A stretch of 7,727 nucleotides of DNA from a bacterium (lineage in GTDB: Bacteria > ARS69), in contig JALGZO010000467.1 in the NCBI GenBank assembly GCA_025774865.1, forward strand, positions 1 through 7,727, written 5' to 3'. The position numbers and the translations under genes are program-made. This document shows, one piece after another, positions 1 through 7,398 of this stretch; within the stretch, counting starts at the first letter, position 1, and every line of letters starts with the position of its first letter. The notes beneath the pieces were generated by a model, which was given only the letters and a program-made list of their open reading frames with translations, was not told the DNA's origin and made no database searches.

Positions 1-669
1 CTGTTTCGTCACGACCACCGCGTTCGAGAGGCTCCCGCCCTTGATGAGCCCGAGCTCCCGGAGCGGCTCGACGTCCTCGAACATCGCGAAGGTCCGGGCC
101 GGGGCGATTTCCTCGACGAACACGTCCGTGTCGAGCTCGAACGAGGCGTATTGCGTTCCGACGAGCTTGTTGGGGTAGTCGATGGTGAACGTCACGCGCA
201 ACCCATCGTGAGGGAGCAGGATGCGTTGCGTTCCGCTGTCTTGCATCGTGATCGGACGCTCGGTCTGGTAGTAGTGCCGCAGCTCGGATTGCTCGACCAC
301 GCCGGCCCGCCGCAGCATCTCGAGAAACGGACGTGAGCTTCCGTCGGGCTCGCACGGCTCCGCGGCGGAGATCTCGATGTCGATATTGTCGATGCCGAGC
401 CCGACCACCGCCGCCAGCACGTGCTCTACGGTTCCGATCTGCACCCTACCGGAGTCGAGCGTGGTACGACGGGGATCGTCGCCGTTCTCGACCGCGTAGT
501 CGACGCGCGCGGGGATCGCGGGACGACCGGGAACATCGGTGCGAATGAAACGAATCCCCGAGCCCGCCGGCGCGGGCACGAAGCGGACCGTCGTCTCCGC
601 GCCGCTGTGTAACCCGACGCCTTTCGTCTCGGCGGCGGTCGCAATGGTCCTCTGGCGATCCTGGATCAC
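1..669 (-). CDS. lpxC: UDP-3-O-acyl-N-acetylglucosamine deacetylase LpxC (N-terminal 223 residues; 3' end outside window)
   Basis: LpxC is the zinc-dependent cytoplasmic enzyme that removes the acetyl group from UDP-3-O-acyl-GlcNAc, the committed step of lipid A synthesis. I translated 669 to 1 by hand; the frame is open throughout. Family landmarks are GVGLHSG (residues 17-23), EHVLAA (82-87, with His83 matching the first zinc ligand, His79 of E. coli), LGIDN (91-95), the DGS turn (109-111), ARTF (191-194) and KGGSLSNAVVV (210-220). The other two zinc ligands and the catalytic His lie beyond the left edge, so activity cannot be judged. The start is a GTG inside a GTGA overlap with the lpxD stop, with AGGGA about 6 nt upstream. 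It gives an N terminus that aligns with E. coli LpxC almost from residue 1. In several FCB groups LpxC is fused to FabZ; the window ends too early to tell here. Confidence 0.95.
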   Translation of the reverse strand, partial: MIQDRQRTIATAAETKGVGLHSGAETTVRFVPAPAGSGIRFIRTDVPGRPAIPARVDYAVENGDDPRRTTLDSGRVQIGTVEHVLAAVVGLGIDNIDIEISAAEPCEPDGSSRPFLEMLRRAGVVEQSELRHYYQTERPITMQDSGTQRILLPHDGLRVTFTIDYPNKLVGTQYASFELDTDVFVEEIAPARTFAMFEDVEPLRELGLIKGGSLSNAVVVTKQ

Positions 670-1724
670 GGGGCGTCCCTACCCTCTCTTTCCTTGCCGG
701 CGCCCTTCTCGAGCGCGCGAATCCGCCTCAACAGTTCGGGGAGGCGTCGGATGGCGGCCTCGATCCGCATGGCTTCGCCGTGCGGACGGGCGGGATACCC
801 GGAGACGGTTACTGCTGCCGGAACGTCGCCGATCACGCCTGCTTGCGCTCCGATCGACGCACCGTCTCCAATCGTGATGTGGCCGACGAGACCGGCCTGA
901 CCCCCGAGCCGCGCACCCTTCCCGATGCGCGTGCTCCCGGCGACTCCGGACTGGGCAGCCAGCGCCGCGTCCTCGGCGACCGCGACATTGTGGGCAATCT
1001 GAACCAGGTTGTCAATTTTCGTCCCGCGCCCGAGGGTCGTCTTGCCAACGGTGGCACGATCGATGCATGCATTGGCCCCGATCTCCACGTCGTCCCCGAC
1101 CTCCACGATGCCGATCTGCGGAATCTTGCGGTACTCGCCTTCCGCCCGGGCGTAGCCGAAGCCGTCCGCTCCGATCACAGCCCCCGGGTGTACCCATACG
1201 CGGTTTCCGAGGATGCACCCTCGGCCGACGAACACTCTCGGGAACAGGTAGCAGTCCTCGCCCAGAGCTGCTTGGGTCGAGACGTACGACCCCGCGCCGA
1301 TCTTGGTCCGGGCCCCGACGACGGCGCCGGCCTCCACGACGGCGTGAGGCCCCACCCCCGCTTCCGGCCCGATCTCGACGTCGTCGGCGACGACCGCGGT
1401 GGGGTGCACACCGACGACCTCGGGCAATCCCGGATCGAACAGGAAGAGCGCGCGCGTCACGGCGACGTACGGATCGTCGACGCGGATCGCGGCGAGATGA
1501 TCCGGGCACTCCACCCCCGGTGCGACGAGCACGGCCGCCGCTCGGGTGGTCGCGAGCGCTGGCCGGTATTTCGGGTGGTGGAGGAACGTCAGCTCGTCGG
1601 CGTCCGCTTCATCGAGACCGGCCACGCCGCGAATCGCGACGTCGCTGGACCCCGAGAGCTCTCCTCCGACGTGTCTTGCGATCTCGCCGAGCGAGTAGGT
1701 GCGTTCTTCGCGCGACTTGCTCAC
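666..1724 (-). CDS. lpxD: UDP-3-O-acylglucosamine N-acyltransferase LpxD
   Basis: LpxD transfers a hydroxyacyl chain from acyl-ACP to the 2-amino group of UDP-3-O-acyl-glucosamine, the step after LpxC. The 352-residue product is close to the usual family length. Residues about 5-100 form the N-terminal uridine-binding domain, with the TFLHHPKY segment (46-53) typical of it. Residues about 107-305 are hexapeptide repeats of a left-handed beta-helix. DGFGYA (187-192) and QIAHN (242-246) are family signatures, and His245 corresponds to the catalytic His239 of E. coli. A charged C-terminal helix follows (about 318-345). The start is the GTG at 1724, which overlaps the ompH stop as GTGA and has GGGGA about 9 nt upstream. 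The frame stays open to an ATG at 1985, but that extension lies inside ompH and reads as low-complexity Arg/Gly, so I reject it. Its own stop overlaps the lpxC start. Confidence 0.96.
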   Translation of the reverse strand: MSKSREERTYSLGEIARHVGGELSGSSDVAIRGVAGLDEADADELTFLHHPKYRPALATTRAAAVLVAPGVECPDHLAAIRVDDPYVAVTRALFLFDPGLPEVVGVHPTAVVADDVEIGPEAGVGPHAVVEAGAVVGARTKIGAGSYVSTQAALGEDCYLFPRVFVGRGCILGNRVWVHPGAVIGADGFGYARAEGEYRKIPQIGIVEVGDDVEIGANACIDRATVGKTTLGRGTKIDNLVQIAHNVAVAEDAALAAQSGVAGSTRIGKGARLGGQAGLVGHITIGDGASIGAQAGVIGDVPAAVTVSGYPARPHGEAMRIEAAIRRLPELLRRIRALEKGAGKEREGRDAP

Positions 1725-2347
1725 TCCTGGCCGTCCCCGCCCTGGACCGGAGACTCCGGCGCGCTCGCGCCCTGATCCTGGCCGACACCGAGCGACAGAT
1801 CGTCCAAGATGATCTTCGTCAAGTTGACCTCGTCCTCGGCCCACACGACACCGCCCGTTCCCGCGTCGAGAATGACCTTGAGGTTCTTCTCCCGTCCGAC
1901 CTTGGCGATCACGTCGAGGATCTTCTCGGCGATCGGTTGCGTGAGCTCCGCATTGCGCTGTGCCGCCTTGCCGTTGACCCCCCAAATCGACTCCGCGAAG
2001 GTCTGGTAGTCAGTCCGGAGCCGCGTGAGCTCATCCTGTTTCTGGCGCAGGCGATCCTCCGACAACATCAGTCGCTGGCTCTCGATCTCTTCGGTCAGAC
2101 CCTGGATCTCGTCGCGCATCTGCTGCGCTTGCTGATCCCAGTCCTTGAGCTCACGATCGAGCGTCCGTTGCGCGTCGCCGGTACCCTCGTAGGCATCGAA
2201 GATCGCCTGGTAATCCACCACCGCGATCCCCTCGGCCGCTGTGACCACTGCCGGGTACGCGAGAGCGAGCGCTACGAGGGCGGCGACCGCACAGTGAGCG
2301 GTGGCGGCTAGAGCCCGATCCCGCCGAGCTGGAAGTGGAACTCCCAT
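1721..2347 (-). CDS. skp: OmpH/Skp-family periplasmic chaperone
   Basis: Skp/OmpH proteins are trimeric periplasmic holdases that carry unfolded outer-membrane proteins toward the BAM complex. The product has 208 residues. A basic n-region (ARRDR, 7-11) and a hydrophobic stretch (about 12-35) form a signal peptide, with likely cleavage near VTA-A (35-38). The mature protein opens with GIAVVDYQAIF (40-50), the characteristic first strand. A long charged heptad-rich segment follows (about 57-148), predicted as the coiled-coil tentacle. Then come NLKVILDAGTGGVVWA (155-170) and VNLTKIILDDL (174-184), the returning strand and final helix. A Gly/Pro/Asp-rich tail ends it. The start at 2347 is fixed by a near-perfect Shine-Dalgarno (2353-2362) with 5-nt spacing, although the ATG lies 40 nt inside bamA. 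A longer reading from 2491 adds an Arg-rich N terminus within bamA and is unlikely. The position between bamA and lpxD matches the classic bamA-skp-lpxD order. Confidence 0.93.
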   Translation of the reverse strand: MGVPLPARRDRALAATAHCAVAALVALALAYPAVVTAAEGIAVVDYQAIFDAYEGTGDAQRTLDRELKDWDQQAQQMRDEIQGLTEEIESQRLMLSEDRLRQKQDELTRLRTDYQTFAESIWGVNGKAAQRNAELTQPIAEKILDVIAKVGREKNLKVILDAGTGGVVWAEDEVNLTKIILDDLSLGVGQDQGASAPESPVQGGDGQE

Positions 2348-4605
2348 CCTGGACCTCCTTCCTGTGGCGTTCGGTCGAAACCGTAGCCGTAATCGAAGCC
2401 GAGTTGGCCCACCATCGGGACGTCGATGCGGACACCGAAACCGGCTCCTCGTCGGAGATCCGTCAGATTGGTTTCCCCGAGGGTTGCCCACGTGTTCCCC
2501 GCATCGAAGAAGAGCAGGCCCTGCACCGCTTGCACGATTGGATAGCGCATCTCGGCCGTCATGATCGCCATGGAGCGGCCGCCGGTAGTGGGCAGATTCG
2601 GATTCGGGACGATGTCGTAGTCGTTGTAGCCGCGGAGACCGTTTTGCGAGATCCCGCCCAGCCGGAAACGCTTCCAGAACGGAACCTGGTCTGGAGACGT
2701 GTAGCCATGCAGAAGACCGACGCGACCCGAGAGGGAAAGAACGAACTTGCTCACCGTCCGGAAGTGCGACCGTTTCGTGAACGTCGTCAGGTAGAAGTGC
2801 TCGTCGCCGCCGAGGATGCCACCTCCGAACTCGTTGAGCCAGATCGTGGAGGACCCGCTCGTGGGAAAGAACGGACTATCGAGCGAGTTGCGCGACATCG
2901 TCAGGGTCACGGATGAGATCAGCGAATTGCTGACTCCGGTGCGAAGACCGGTGACGGGGTCGACGTCGCCGATCTCGTCCTCGAATCCCGGCTCCGCCGT
3001 GAGGCGGTATTCCGCAATCGAGTAGCGCGTCGAGATCCTCGTGTAGTCCAGCCACGGGAACGGCCGCCCGAATCGAAGGTCGCCCCCTCGCCGACTCTCC
3101 GTGAACTCCGTGAAACGGCGCCGGGTATCGAATAGGGCGAAGCCGGCCGAGAGCGGCGTGTCGAACAACCACGGCTCGGTGAATGAGAGCTCGTACTCGC
3201 GGAAGCGCCCGAACTCGGCACGAACCGAGACAATTTGGCCTTTCCCGCGGAAGTTGTTCTGTGAAAGCTGCAAGAACCCCGTGAGCCCGGCTTGCGAGTT
3301 CACGCCGGCGCCCAGACTCGCACTGCCGGTCGTCCGCTCCTGGACATTGAGCACGAGGTCGATCGCCCCCGTCTCACGGTCCGCGTTGCGGCTGTCGAGC
3401 TGGATGTCGTCGAAGAAGCCGAGCGCATACACCTCCCGCTGGCTCCGCAGCACGCGCGAGCGCTTGAACACGTCGCCCGGCGACGCCATGAGCTGACGGC
3501 GAATCACCTTGTCCCTGGTCTTGCGGTTGCCCGTGATCAAGATGCGATTGATGCGGGCGGGCTCCTGCTCGACGATCCGATACGAGACGTCGATGATGTG
3601 GTCCTCGCGCGGCGATCGGCGCGCGTCGATGCTCGCGTAGATGTAGCCCTGCTCGTGGAACAGCGAGTAGAGATTCGAGGTCGTCTCTTCGAACCGCGAG
3701 GTGTTGAAGGCTGCACCCTCTTTGAGCGCGATGACCCGCCGGATCCGGTTTTCCGGGATGACCCCGCCGTGATCGAGCTCGATGACCCCGACTCGGTAAC
3801 GCGGGCCTTCCGTGACCGTGATGTCGATGAAGAGCCGGTCTTTGGTCTCGCTGAACGTCAGCTGAACATCGTCGACCGAGGCATCGACGAACCCCTCCTC
3901 GCCCATCCGCGCGATGATTCGCTCCTTGTCCGCTTCGAAGACATCGCGCTTGAAGTCGCCACCGCGCCACCACCGATCCTCCTTCGTTTCGAGCGCTTCG
4001 TTGAGAACGTCGGCGGAGACGTACACGTTGCCGCTGAAGGTGATGCGCTCCACCTGGACCTTCTTGCCCTCGTCGATTTGAAACGTCAGATCGGCTCGGA
4101 CGTCGCCGCGAAGCTCCGGAGTGACCTCGGCGAGGAGATGACCTTTCTCCTCGTAAAGCGCGAGGATGTCCCTTCGGGCCTGCTCCACGTCCCTCGAGGA
4201 GACGATCTGCCCCTCCACCAGCTGGACGACCTCCGCGAAGTCCTTCTCTTTGAGCTTGTCCGTGCCTTCGTAGCGGATACGCAGGAGCGTGGGGTTCTCG
4301 ACCACTCGGATCGTGAGGGTGATCCCCTCCGGGCCCTCCTCGGCGTCGATGAGCACGTCTCGGAAGAGCCCTTGGCGGTAGAGCGCGCGGATGCCCCGGC
4401 GCACCTTGTCGACGTGGTAGGCGTCCCCGGTGCGAAGGCCGAAGGACTCGAGAATCAGGCTCTCGTCGGCTTGAGCGTTCCCGAGAACGTGGATCGTGGA
4501 GATCTGCTGGGAGGACGAAGGCGGCGCCCAGAGGAGAAGAATCAGCGCCGGTAAGAGCCCGCGCCAAGCGTGCCGAAGGGTCGCCCTCCCCCACCTCCTG
4601 GCCAT
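2308..4605 (-). CDS. bamA: Outer membrane protein assembly factor BamA (Omp85 family)
   Basis: BamA is the essential outer-membrane insertase that folds beta-barrel proteins. The 765-residue product starts with a signal peptide: basic MARRWGRATLRHAWR, then a hydrophobic core (17-27), with cleavage likely near SSSQQ (30-34). Five POTRA domains follow at about 34-103, 104-180, 183-267, 268-347 and 350-424. Strand openings such as ISTIHVLGNA (35-44), VERITFSGN (185-193) and INRILITGN (352-360) mark several of them. Residues about 425-765 form the 16-stranded barrel, with LRGY (657-660) as the (V/I/L)RG(F/Y) motif of loop 6. The start at 4605 is preferred because GGGGGAG lies 9 nt upstream and the signal peptide begins there; an in-frame ATG at 4668 adds an unconserved leader. 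The last strand (WEFHFQLGGIGL, 754-765) ends in Leu, not the usual aromatic. Length and domain count are normal for the family. Confidence 0.97.
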   Translation of the reverse strand: MARRWGRATLRHAWRGLLPALILLLWAPPSSSQQISTIHVLGNAQADESLILESFGLRTGDAYHVDKVRRGIRALYRQGLFRDVLIDAEEGPEGITLTIRVVENPTLLRIRYEGTDKLKEKDFAEVVQLVEGQIVSSRDVEQARRDILALYEEKGHLLAEVTPELRGDVRADLTFQIDEGKKVQVERITFSGNVYVSADVLNEALETKEDRWWRGGDFKRDVFEADKERIIARMGEEGFVDASVDDVQLTFSETKDRLFIDITVTEGPRYRVGVIELDHGGVIPENRIRRVIALKEGAAFNTSRFEETTSNLYSLFHEQGYIYASIDARRSPREDHIIDVSYRIVEQEPARINRILITGNRKTRDKVIRRQLMASPGDVFKRSRVLRSQREVYALGFFDDIQLDSRNADRETGAIDLVLNVQERTTGSASLGAGVNSQAGLTGFLQLSQNNFRGKGQIVSVRAEFGRFREYELSFTEPWLFDTPLSAGFALFDTRRRFTEFTESRRGGDLRFGRPFPWLDYTRISTRYSIAEYRLTAEPGFEDEIGDVDPVTGLRTGVSNSLISSVTLTMSRNSLDSPFFPTSGSSTIWLNEFGGGILGGDEHFYLTTFTKRSHFRTVSKFVLSLSGRVGLLHGYTSPDQVPFWKRFRLGGISQNGLRGYNDYDIVPNPNLPTTGGRSMAIMTAEMRYPIVQAVQGLLFFDAGNTWATLGETNLTDLRRGAGFGVRIDVPMVGQLGFDYGYGFDRTPQEGGPGWEFHFQLGGIGL
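2353..2362 (-). promoter_or_regulatory. ompH/skp ribosome binding site inside bamA
   Basis: The minus strand reads GGAAGGAGGT, a near-complete anti-SD match, 5 nt before the ATG at 2347. It lies within the last codons of bamA and fixes the ompH start despite the 40-nt gene overlap. Confidence 0.8.
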
Positions 4606-4614
4606 GAATTTCAA

Positions 4615-4621
4615 CTCCCCC
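4615..4621 (-). promoter_or_regulatory. bamA ribosome binding site
   Basis: GGGGGAG on the minus strand lies 9 nt before the ATG at 4605. It supports this start over the in-frame ATG at 4668, and the protein from 4605 begins directly with a signal peptide. Confidence 0.65.
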
Positions 4622-4643
4622 GGAATGTGATCGCCGAGACTAG

Positions 4644-4664
4644 CACCCGCCTCTGGGGCGGGCG
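4644..4664 (-). other. GC-rich hairpin in the bamA leader
   Basis: On the minus strand CGCCCGCC (4664-4657) pairs with GGCGGGTG (4651-4644) around the loop CCAGA: 8 base pairs with one G-U. No T run follows on either strand, so it is not a standard terminator. It sits about 40 nt before the bamA ATG, where it could affect message stability or attenuation. Function is unknown. Confidence 0.4.
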
Positions 4665-4666
4665 AC

Positions 4667-4699
4667 AAAAATCAGGGGATCGGACGCCGTTCGACGTCC
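4667..4699 (-). terminator. Weak terminator-like hairpin plus T run after clpC
   Basis: Downstream of the clpC stop, GGACGTC (4699-4693) can pair with GGCGTCC (4688-4682) around the loop GAAC: 7 base pairs with one wobble. Five T residues follow at 4671-4667, but 10 nt separate them from the stem, longer than in a good intrinsic terminator. It may cause partial termination between clpC and bamA, or nothing. Confidence 0.25.
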
Positions 4700-4742
4700 A
4701 CCGCGGAGGGATGGGGCGGGCAGAGGCCGGGCGGGCGGCCCC

Positions 4743-7235
4743 TCAGCTCTTGGTGACCGCCGCGTCGGACACGCTCTCGTCCGAGGCCGGTGTCTTGCGA
4801 CGGCGGGTGGTCGCCTTCTCGAACGACAACTCGTCGCCGCCCTTGAAATCGATCTTGATCGTGTCTCCCTCGGAGAACGTCCCGCGAAGCAGCTCATCGG
4901 ATAGCGGATCCTCGACGGAGCGCTGGATCGTGCGCCGCAACGGGCGCGCCCCCGCCGCCGGATCGAATCCCTTCTCGATGATGAACTCCTTCGCCCTCTC
5001 CGTGAGCTTCACCTTCAGACGCTTCTGGGCCACTCGCTCAAGCGACTGCTTCATGAGAATATCGACGATTCGAACGACCTCTTCCTTGCCGAGCGAATTG
5101 AAGACGATGATCTCGTCGACGCGCCCCAGGAACTCCGGATTGAACGTCTTCTTCACTTCTTCCATGAGCTTGGCCCGGATTCGCTCGTTCCCGCTCGTGG
5201 GATCGTCTTTGGAACCGAATCCCATCACGGTACCGGCCTTGATCTTTCTCGCACCGACGTTCGAGGTCATGATGAGCACGCAGTTCTTGAAGTCCACCCG
5301 GCGCCCGTAGCTATCGGTCAGCTGACCGTCGTCGAGAACCTGGAGCAGGATGTTGAAGACGTCCGGGTGCGCCTTCTCGATCTCGTCCAGCAACACGACG
5401 CTGTACGGCCGGCGACGGACCTTCTCAGTGAGCTGACCGCCCTCTTCGTAGCCCACGTACCCGGGGGGCGCGCCGACGAGTCGCGAGACGGCGAACTTCT
5501 CCATGTACTCCGACATGTCGACCCGAATGAGCGAACTCTCTTCTTCGAAGAGGAACTCCGCGAGCGTTCGGGCGAGCTCCGTCTTCCCGACCCCGGTGGG
5601 TCCGAGAAAGATGAATGAACCGATCGGCCGCTTGGGGTCCTTCAGGCCGGCGCGGCTTCGACGGATAGCCTTCGAAATCGCGTTGAGGGCCTTCTCCTGA
5701 CCGACGACACGCTGCCGGAGCTCCTCCTCCATACGAAGGAGCTTCTTGGATTCCTCCTCCTCGATGCGGACGACGGGAATTCCGACCATCATGGAGATCA
5801 CGGACGCCACCGACTCGCCGTCGACGATCGCCTTGATCTCCTCCTTCGATTCGCGCCAGTTCTTGTGGATGTCCCGGAGCTTCCGGCGGAGGTTCTTCTC
5901 CGTGTCCCGTAACTGCGCGGCCTTCTCGAACTCCTGCGACTGGATCGCCGATTCCTTCTCCTTGGTGATCTGGTCGAGTTCCTTCTCGAGGTCCCGAATC
6001 TCGGCGGGAATCGCCGACACCGAAAGGCGCGCCCGCGAGCCCGCCTCGTCGATGACGTCGATCGCCTTGTCCGGCAGGAAGCGATCCGAGATGTAGCGCT
6101 CGGAAAGGAGCGTGGCCTGCTCGATCGCCTCGTCGGTGATCTTCACGCCGTGGTGAGCCTCGTACTTGTCGCGAAGCCCCTTGATGATGAGCACGGTCTG
6201 TTCGGTCGACGGCGGTTCCACCATGATCGGTTGGAAACGGCGCTCCAACGCTCCGTCCTTCTCGATGTACTTGCGATACTCGTCGAGCGTGGTGGCGCCG
6301 ATGCACTGCAGCTCGCCACGCGCGAGCGCGGGCTTCAACATGTTGGACGCGTCGATTGCGCCTTCCGCCCCACCGGCTCCGACGATCGTGTGGAGCTCGT
6401 CGATGAAGATGATCACGTTGTCGGACTCGCGGATCTCGTTCATCACGGCCTTGAGCCGCTCTTCGAACTGCCCGCGGTACTTCGTGCCCGCCACGACCGA
6501 CGCGAGGTCGAGCGTCAGAAGCCGCTTGTCTTTGAGAGGCTCCGCCGCCTTGTTGTCGACGATCCTCTGGGCGAGTCCTTCGACCAACGCGGTCTTGCCC
6601 ACGCCCGGCTCTCCGATGAGCACCGGGTTGTTCTTCTTGCGGCGACACAGAACCTGGATGACGCGCTCGATCTCGGTTTCACGCCCGATGACCGGATCCA
6701 GCTCGCCTTCGATCGCGAGCTGGGTCAGGTCCCGACCGAACTGGTCGAGCGCCGGTGTCTCGCTCTTCTTCTCGCTCGGCTTCGAAGAGCTCTGGGAGCT
6801 GCCTCCGAGCAACTTGAGCGTCTCCTCTCGCACGCGCTTGCGGTCCGCACCGAGCTCCATCAGGACGCGCGCCGCGACGCCTTCTCCCTCACGAATGAGG
6901 CCCAGAAGCAGGTGCTCCGTGCCCACGTAGTTGTGCCCGAAGAGACGAGCCTCCTCCACGGAGAGCTCCAGCACCCGCTTCGCTCGAGGGGTGAACGGGA
7001 TCTCGCCGATCGTGAGCGTCCCGCCGGACGTGGGGACCATGTTCTCGATCGATTGCCGGATCGTGTCGAGATCGAGGCCGAGGTTGTTCAAAACCGTAGC
7101 CGCGATCCCCTCCCCTTCCCGGATGATCCCCAGAAGAAGATGCTCGGTCCCGATGTAGTCGTGATGAAGGCGCCCTGCCTCCTCGCGGGCGAGATACATC
7201 ACCTTCCGGACGCGCTCCGTGAAGCGGTCTTGCAT
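4743..7235 (-). CDS. clpC: ATP-dependent Clp protease ATP-binding subunit ClpC
   Basis: ClpC is a hexameric AAA+ unfoldase that feeds substrates to ClpP, including phosphoarginine-tagged proteins made by McsB. The 830-residue product has two Clp-N repeats (about 3-70 and 80-143) and a Ser/Lys-rich linker (145-160). The first ATPase domain has Walker A GEPGVGKT (208-215), pore loop KYRG (252-255), Walker B IFIDE (276-280) and the arginine finger region ERRF (331-334). The middle domain (about 410-465) contains a UVR motif around [10 protein letters not shown] (435-444), which marks ClpC rather than ClpB or ClpA. The second ATPase domain has Walker A GPTGVGKT (545-552), pore loop GYVG (592-595), Walker B LLDE (615-618), sensor 1 TSN (657-659) and sensor 2 GARPLRR (762-768). 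MGF at 671-673 is the hydrophobic tripeptide loop expected to dock on ClpP. The start at 7235 (MQDRFTERV) has a strong GGAGGAGGA site; an ATG 30 nt further upstream would overrun this site. Confidence 0.98.
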   Translation of the reverse strand: MQDRFTERVRKVMYLAREEAGRLHHDYIGTEHLLLGIIREGEGIAATVLNNLGLDLDTIRQSIENMVPTSGGTLTIGEIPFTPRAKRVLELSVEEARLFGHNYVGTEHLLLGLIREGEGVAARVLMELGADRKRVREETLKLLGGSSQSSSKPSEKKSETPALDQFGRDLTQLAIEGELDPVIGRETEIERVIQVLCRRKKNNPVLIGEPGVGKTALVEGLAQRIVDNKAAEPLKDKRLLTLDLASVVAGTKYRGQFEERLKAVMNEIRESDNVIIFIDELHTIVGAGGAEGAIDASNMLKPALARGELQCIGATTLDEYRKYIEKDGALERRFQPIMVEPPSTEQTVLIIKGLRDKYEAHHGVKITDEAIEQATLLSERYISDRFLPDKAIDVIDEAGSRARLSVSAIPAEIRDLEKELDQITKEKESAIQSQEFEKAAQLRDTEKNLRRKLRDIHKNWRESKEEIKAIVDGESVASVISMMVGIPVVRIEEEESKKLLRMEEELRQRVVGQEKALNAISKAIRRSRAGLKDPKRPIGSFIFLGPTGVGKTELARTLAEFLFEEESSLIRVDMSEYMEKFAVSRLVGAPPGYVGYEEGGQLTEKVRRRPYSVVLLDEIEKAHPDVFNILLQVLDDGQLTDSYGRRVDFKNCVLIMTSNVGARKIKAGTVMGFGSKDDPTSGNERIRAKLMEEVKKTFNPEFLGRVDEIIVFNSLGKEEVVRIVDILMKQSLERVAQKRLKVKLTERAKEFIIEKGFDPAAGARPLRRTIQRSVEDPLSDELLRGTFSEGDTIKIDFKGGDELSFEKATTRRRKTPASDESVSDAAVTKS

Positions 7236-7280
7236 GGGTTCCTCCTCCTGGTTCCGAACTCGCAAGTGAGGAACGATACA
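7231..7280 (-). promoter_or_regulatory. Possible hairpin sequestering the clpC Shine-Dalgarno and start codon
   Basis: In the clpC leader, GTTCCTC (7274-7268) is an exact inverted match to GAGGAAC (7244-7238), which contains part of the ribosome binding site. The two 7-nt arms are 23 nt apart. Outside a small internal loop, TGTA (7280-7277) can pair with TGCA (7234-7231) using one G-U pair, placing the start codon at the edge of the fold. TCCTC can also pair in a second register with the repeated GAGGA. This resembles structures that control heat-shock gene translation, but SD regions are purine-rich and short matches arise by chance. The structure is seen as pairing potential only; the regulatory role is inferred. 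Confidence 0.3.
7241..7249 (-). promoter_or_regulatory. clpC ribosome binding site
   Basis: The minus strand reads AGGAGGAGG ending 5 nt before the ATG at 7235. This decides the clpC start against the in-frame ATG at 7265, which lies upstream of the site and would encode 10 unconserved residues. Confidence 0.85.
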
Positions 7281-7398
7281 CTCAAATCCGGTCGACCGAC
7301 CAGGTCTTAGAGGAATCGCCGCCTGGCACTGCTCTCGCCCGTCCTGCCGTCAACATCGTCCGATCCTGGAACGATCTTGAAGCGCATTCCGGCCGTAT

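Noticed and set aside
780-1775. 331-codon plus-strand open frame opposite lpxD
   Set aside because: It is antisense to conserved lpxD with biased composition and no recognisable motif.
1725-1985. Upstream extension of lpxD to an ATG inside ompH
   Set aside because: It would overlap most of ompH in another frame and encode an Arg/Gly-rich low-complexity stretch; the GTG at 1724 gives the normal LpxD N terminus.
3292-4554. 420-codon open frame on the plus strand opposite bamA
   Set aside because: It is antisense to a clearly recognisable bamA, its translation matches no family I know and is Asp/Arg/Val-rich, as expected from the complement of GC-rich codons.
6150-7310. 386-codon plus-strand open frame opposite clpC
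   Set aside because: It is a shadow of clpC codon bias; it has no recognisable domain, and the minus strand carries an intact conserved gene.
7325-7353. TTGACG (7353-7348) as a -35 box for a clpC promoter
   Set aside because: At 16-18 nt spacing the bases read AGTGCC or similar, with no resemblance to a -10 element.
7355-7375. 7-bp hairpin (one G-U) shortly after the mcsB stop, considered as a terminator
   Set aside because: No T run follows, the stem is short and only moderately GC-rich, and TTGACGG comes next. It is too weak to call.
7236-7398. Search for CIRCE or CtsR operators upstream of clpC
   Set aside because: No TTAGCACTC/GAGTGCTAA pair and no tandem GGTCAAA-type heptads are present; the 10-bp palindrome CGGTCGACCG (7289-7298) alone is too common in GC-rich DNA to call an operator.
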